Below, in pieces: positions 7,520 through 9,205 of a stretch of DNA of 9,205 nucleotides. The notes below the pieces were generated by a model. That model was given only the letters and a program-made list of their open reading frames with translations, searched no databases and was not told the origin of the DNA. How positions within the stretch are numbered: position 1 is the first letter of the stretch; each line of letters opens with the position of its first letter. Source of the stretch: an uncultured Pyrinomonas sp. (lineage in GTDB: Bacteria > Acidobacteriota > Blastocatellia > Pyrinomonadales > Pyrinomonadaceae). The stretch spans positions 1 to 9,205 of the forward strand of contig CAKZOF010000165.1 in the NCBI GenBank assembly GCA_937135995.1, written 5' to 3'. Both the position numbers and the translations under genes were made by a program.

Positions 7520-7548
7520 TTTATACCATCAGTCGCGTGGCGGGACAA
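7520..7548 (-). promoter_or_regulatory. Sigma-70 promoter with extended -10 for the amidohydrolase gene
   Basis: On the minus strand TTGTCC (7548-7543, four of six matches) and TATAAA (7525-7520, five of six) are separated by exactly 17 nt. TGG directly before TATAAA gives the extended -10 pattern TGnTATAAA. Transcription would begin near 7513, leaving a leader of about 48 nt before ATG 7465. This is the best promoter match in the window. Confidence 0.65.
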
Positions 7549-7921
7549 ACCTCGACCAGTGAATGCTGAGCGCCGTCTTTCGCGCACGGCGAGTTTTTGA
7601 AAGGTGTTTCGACGCCAGTTTGATTGGGCCTCGTCAAGTTTTCGGGGGCAGACAACAACGCCCCAAACGTTTCGACGCGGACATCTCGTTCTGATCCTGT
7701 CTTGAGGCTTGCGAGTTCCGCGCTAACATCGGAGCGGATTTCAACGCAACTTCGTCTTTGACTTCGCTCGGGGCGGGCGATGGTTCGGCTCCTGCCCGGC
7801 ATGAGTTTTGACTGTTAAGTTGAAAGCGGAGCATCGGCGAGCGATTTCAAAACACCGGAGAGCGATGGTTCGCTCCGTCGGTGCTGCAGATTTCGAATCC
7901 GAAATGGGGGCAAGGGAGAAA
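7549..7921. other. Divergent intergenic region upstream of the SRPBCC gene
   Basis: No recognisable gene lies here. Open frames in both directions give low-complexity Arg/Ser-rich translations without family features. A possible plus-strand promoter is TTGAGG (7702-7707), 16 nt, then TAACAT (7724-7729), which would give a long leader of roughly 185 nt. An 11-bp direct repeat GCGATGGTTCG occurs at 7777-7787 and 7862-7872. The plus-strand frame is open from 7808, so the downstream protein could in principle be 38 residues longer. Confidence 0.4.
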
Positions 7922-8653
7922 ATGGCAAGCAACAGAGAAGAAATCATGCAAAAACCCGAATTGTTGCCGGAGAGAACGGAAAGCGGTCGGTTGAGCGTAA
8001 ACGTCGGCGACACCGAACGGCTGCTCTCGACCATCGGCGGCGGCGCGCTGGCGCTTTACGGCCTGACGCGCGGATCGTTTAGTGGAATCGCGCTGGCGCT
8101 GGCTGGCGGCGCGCTCATCTATCGCGGCGTCACTGGCCACTGCAATCTCTACGAAGCGATGGGCGTCAACACGGCCACCGGAACACGGAGCGCGAAGTCG
8201 GCGCGCGTCGAAAAGAGCGTCACGGTGAATCGTCCCGTGGAAGAGGTTTATCGTTTCTGGCGCAACTTGGAGAACTTGCCGCGCGTCATGAGCCACCTCG
8301 AGTCGGTGGAAGTCAAAGACGACAAGCGCTCACACTGGGTGGCGAAAGCGCCTGCCGGAACGAGCGTCGAGTGGGATGCCGAGATCACCAACGAGCGGCC
8401 GAACGAGTTGATCTCTTGGCGCTCGCTTCCCGGAGCCGACGTCGAAAATTCCGGCACCGTCAGTTTTCGCCGAACCGATGGCGGGACCGAAATCCGCGTC
8501 ACGCTGGAGTACACGCCGCCGGGCGGCGCGCTTGGCGCGACGGTGGCGCGCCTGTTCGGCGAGAACCCTGAGCAGCAGTTGGAAGAGGATCTGCAACGCT
8601 TCAAGCGTGAGATGGAGGCGACGGGCGATGCGGCCCGGCGCACCACCGTTTGA
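7922..8653 (+). CDS. Membrane-anchored SRPBCC-domain protein (DUF2892-like N-terminus, polyketide cyclase/dehydrase-like C-terminus)
   Basis: A 243-residue two-part protein of unknown function. Residues about 22-84 form a DUF2892/YgaP-like membrane module: SVNVGDTERLLS, then two short Gly/Ala-rich hydrophobic helices (36-48 and 52-68), then GHCNLYEAMGVNT. Residues about 95-232 form an SRPBCC (START-like) domain with SVTVNRPVEEVYRFWRNLENLPRVMSHLESVEV, WDAEITNERPNELISWRSLPG and GTEIRVTLEYTPPGG. It ends in a charged helix EQQLEEDLQRFKREME. SRPBCC domains enclose a hydrophobic ligand cavity, so binding of a lipid-like molecule near the membrane is a reasonable inference but not shown. The start at ATG 7922 follows AAGGGAG at 3 nt; ATG 7946 (8 residues shorter) and ATG 7808 (38 longer) are alternatives. 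The same domain pairing is common in soil bacteria. The gene stands alone on the plus strand. Confidence 0.88.
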   Translation: MASNREEIMQKPELLPERTESGRLSVNVGDTERLLSTIGGGALALYGLTRGSFSGIALALAGGALIYRGVTGHCNLYEAMGVNTATGTRSAKSARVEKSVTVNRPVEEVYRFWRNLENLPRVMSHLESVEVKDDKRSHWVAKAPAGTSVEWDAEITNERPNELISWRSLPGADVENSGTVSFRRTDGGTEIRVTLEYTPPGGALGATVARLFGENPEQQLEEDLQRFKREMEATGDAARRTTV

Positions 8654-8664
8654 GCTGGACGCCC

Positions 8665-8698
8665 CGAGCGAGGGGAGCGGCGCGCCTCCCTTCGCTTG
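8665..8698 (+). terminator. Terminator-like hairpin after the SRPBCC gene
   Basis: AGCGAGGGGAG (8667-8677) pairs with CTCCCTTCGCT (8686-8696) over 11 bp with a single G-U wobble and an 8-nt loop. One more G-U pair and one C-G pair extend it to 8665 and 8698. It begins 12 nt after the stop codon. There is no U-tract, so it resembles the stem of an intrinsic terminator without its tail. Confidence 0.5.
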
Positions 8699-8739
8699 TC
8701 GAAAGGTTCGCCAAATAGAGCGGGCCTCCCGGTCGCCCT

Positions 8740-8803
8740 AAGGTCTTGCTGCGCACGTTCACGACGAAGATGGCCGAAGATTTCGCCAGACCGAGCAGAC
8801 CTT
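8740..8803. repeat. Nested inverted repeats in the convergent gap
   Basis: The outer arms AAGGTCTTGCT (8740-8750) and AGCAGACCTT (8794-8803) are complementary except for one bulged T, and enclose 43 nt. Within that, TGGCCGAA (8771-8778) and TTCGCCA (8782-8788) form an inner hairpin with one bulged C and a 3-nt loop. The element sits between the converging SRPBCC and PfkB genes and ends 23 nt from the PfkB stop on the minus strand. It may end or protect the PfkB mRNA; no U-tract or coding frame was seen. Confidence 0.4.
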
Positions 8804-8825
8804 CGATCAGTGGCGCACACGGATT

Positions 8826-9205
8826 CTACGCCGTGGCTCGAAGATAATCTTCGAGTTCCGCGCGCGTCGGTAGCGCCGCACGCGCGCCCAAGGAACGGCA
8901 TTTGAGTGCTGCCACGGCGCAGCCCATCTTCAAACAGGTTTCGAGTTCTTCGCCCTGTAACAGACCGTAGAGAAAACCAGCGTGAAAGGCATCGCCAGCG
9001 CCCGTCGTATCGCGGCAGCCGCCGGGCACCGGAAGAGCCGTGGTCTCGACGAAGAGGCTTTCGTGGTAGAGCAGCGCGCCGCGCGCGCCGCGCGTCATGC
9101 CGACCACGGCGCAGCCGTAGCGCGCTTTGATCTCCATGAGTGCCGCGCGTTCGTCGGTCAAACCCGTCAATCGGCGCGGGAACTCCGCCGACGAGACGAG
9201 CACGT
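8826..9205 (-). CDS. PfkB-family carbohydrate kinase, C-terminal part (partial)
   Basis: The last 125 complete codons of a ribokinase/PfkB-family sugar or nucleoside kinase; the N-terminal part lies beyond the right edge. The visible sequence starts with VLVSSAEFPRRLTG, the family segment after the lid. It continues with VVGMTRGARGALLY and then the PfkB signature 2, DTTGAGDAFHAGFLYGL, which contains the catalytic base Asp of GAGD and the anion hole. The C-terminal helices include CAVAALKCRSLGARAALPTR, here residues about 95-114 of the fragment. The GTG at 9203-9201 is an internal valine, not a start. The protein phosphorylates a small sugar-like substrate with ATP in the cytoplasm; ribokinase, fructokinase or adenosine-kinase type cannot be told apart here. 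It converges with the SRPBCC gene across 172 bp. Confidence 0.92.
   Translation of the reverse strand, partial: VLVSSAEFPRRLTGLTDERAALMEIKARYGCAVVGMTRGARGALLYHESLFVETTALPVPGGCRDTTGAGDAFHAGFLYGLLQGEELETCLKMGCAVAALKCRSLGARAALPTRAELEDYLRATA

Noticed and set aside
6866..7600. Long plus-strand open frame antisense to the amidohydrolase start and its promoter
   Set aside because: It overlaps the signal-peptide and HxH part of the amidohydrolase and runs through the promoter. Its composition is Arg-rich and nothing recognisable is encoded.
7777..7872. Direct 11-bp repeat GCGATGGTTCG as a possible operator pair
   Set aside because: Two copies 85 bp apart, with related words common in this GC-rich sequence; there is no third copy, no symmetry and no regulator gene nearby to support it.
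8826..9203. A start codon at 9203 making the PfkB protein a complete 125-residue gene
   Set aside because: The codon is GTG in the middle of a conserved PfkB segment, and the frame stays open to the window edge; the N-terminal half is simply outside the window.

Overview
The window looks like an ordinary chromosomal stretch from a GC-rich Gram-negative bacterium. Signs of this are a heptose kinase start next to a GT9 heptosyltransferase-like gene (lipopolysaccharide-type sugars), exported enzymes with Sec signal peptides, and strong G/C preference at third codon positions. The protein style fits Acidobacteriota (Blastocatellia, for example Pyrinomonas-like organisms), but this is an impression that no marker gene here confirms. 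No mobile element, CRISPR array, tRNA, rRNA or phage gene was seen, and all complete genes appear unbroken.

Layout. From 7465 leftward, six genes lie on the minus strand. In transcription order they are a secreted amidohydrolase (YtcJ-like), a secreted GH31 alpha-glucosidase, a cytochrome P450, a Trm112-family zinc-ribbon protein, a GT9 glycosyltransferase, and the first 42 codons of a D-beta-D-heptose-7-phosphate kinase that runs off the left edge. The last three are tightly packed (8-nt gap, then a short gap or a 4-nt overlap) and look like one envelope-sugar operon. The first three have gaps of about 90 to 200 nt and may be separate units. A 456-bp divergent intergenic region (7466-7921) carries a good promoter for the amidohydrolase. 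To its right, one plus-strand gene encodes a membrane-anchored SRPBCC-domain protein. It converges with the C-terminal part of a PfkB-family sugar kinase that enters from the right edge on the minus strand.

How the genes work together. The heptose kinase, GT9 enzyme and Trm112-like protein make a coherent envelope set. The P450, GH31 enzyme and amidohydrolase share only strand and neighbourhood, and no common pathway is evident. No clear undescribed system was found. The most notable signals are non-coding. Four hairpins lie within about 20 nt of stop codons and lack a proper U-tract; one is a perfect 12-bp stem between the GT9 gene and the kinase gene. A further nested inverted repeat lies in the convergent gap at 8740-8803.
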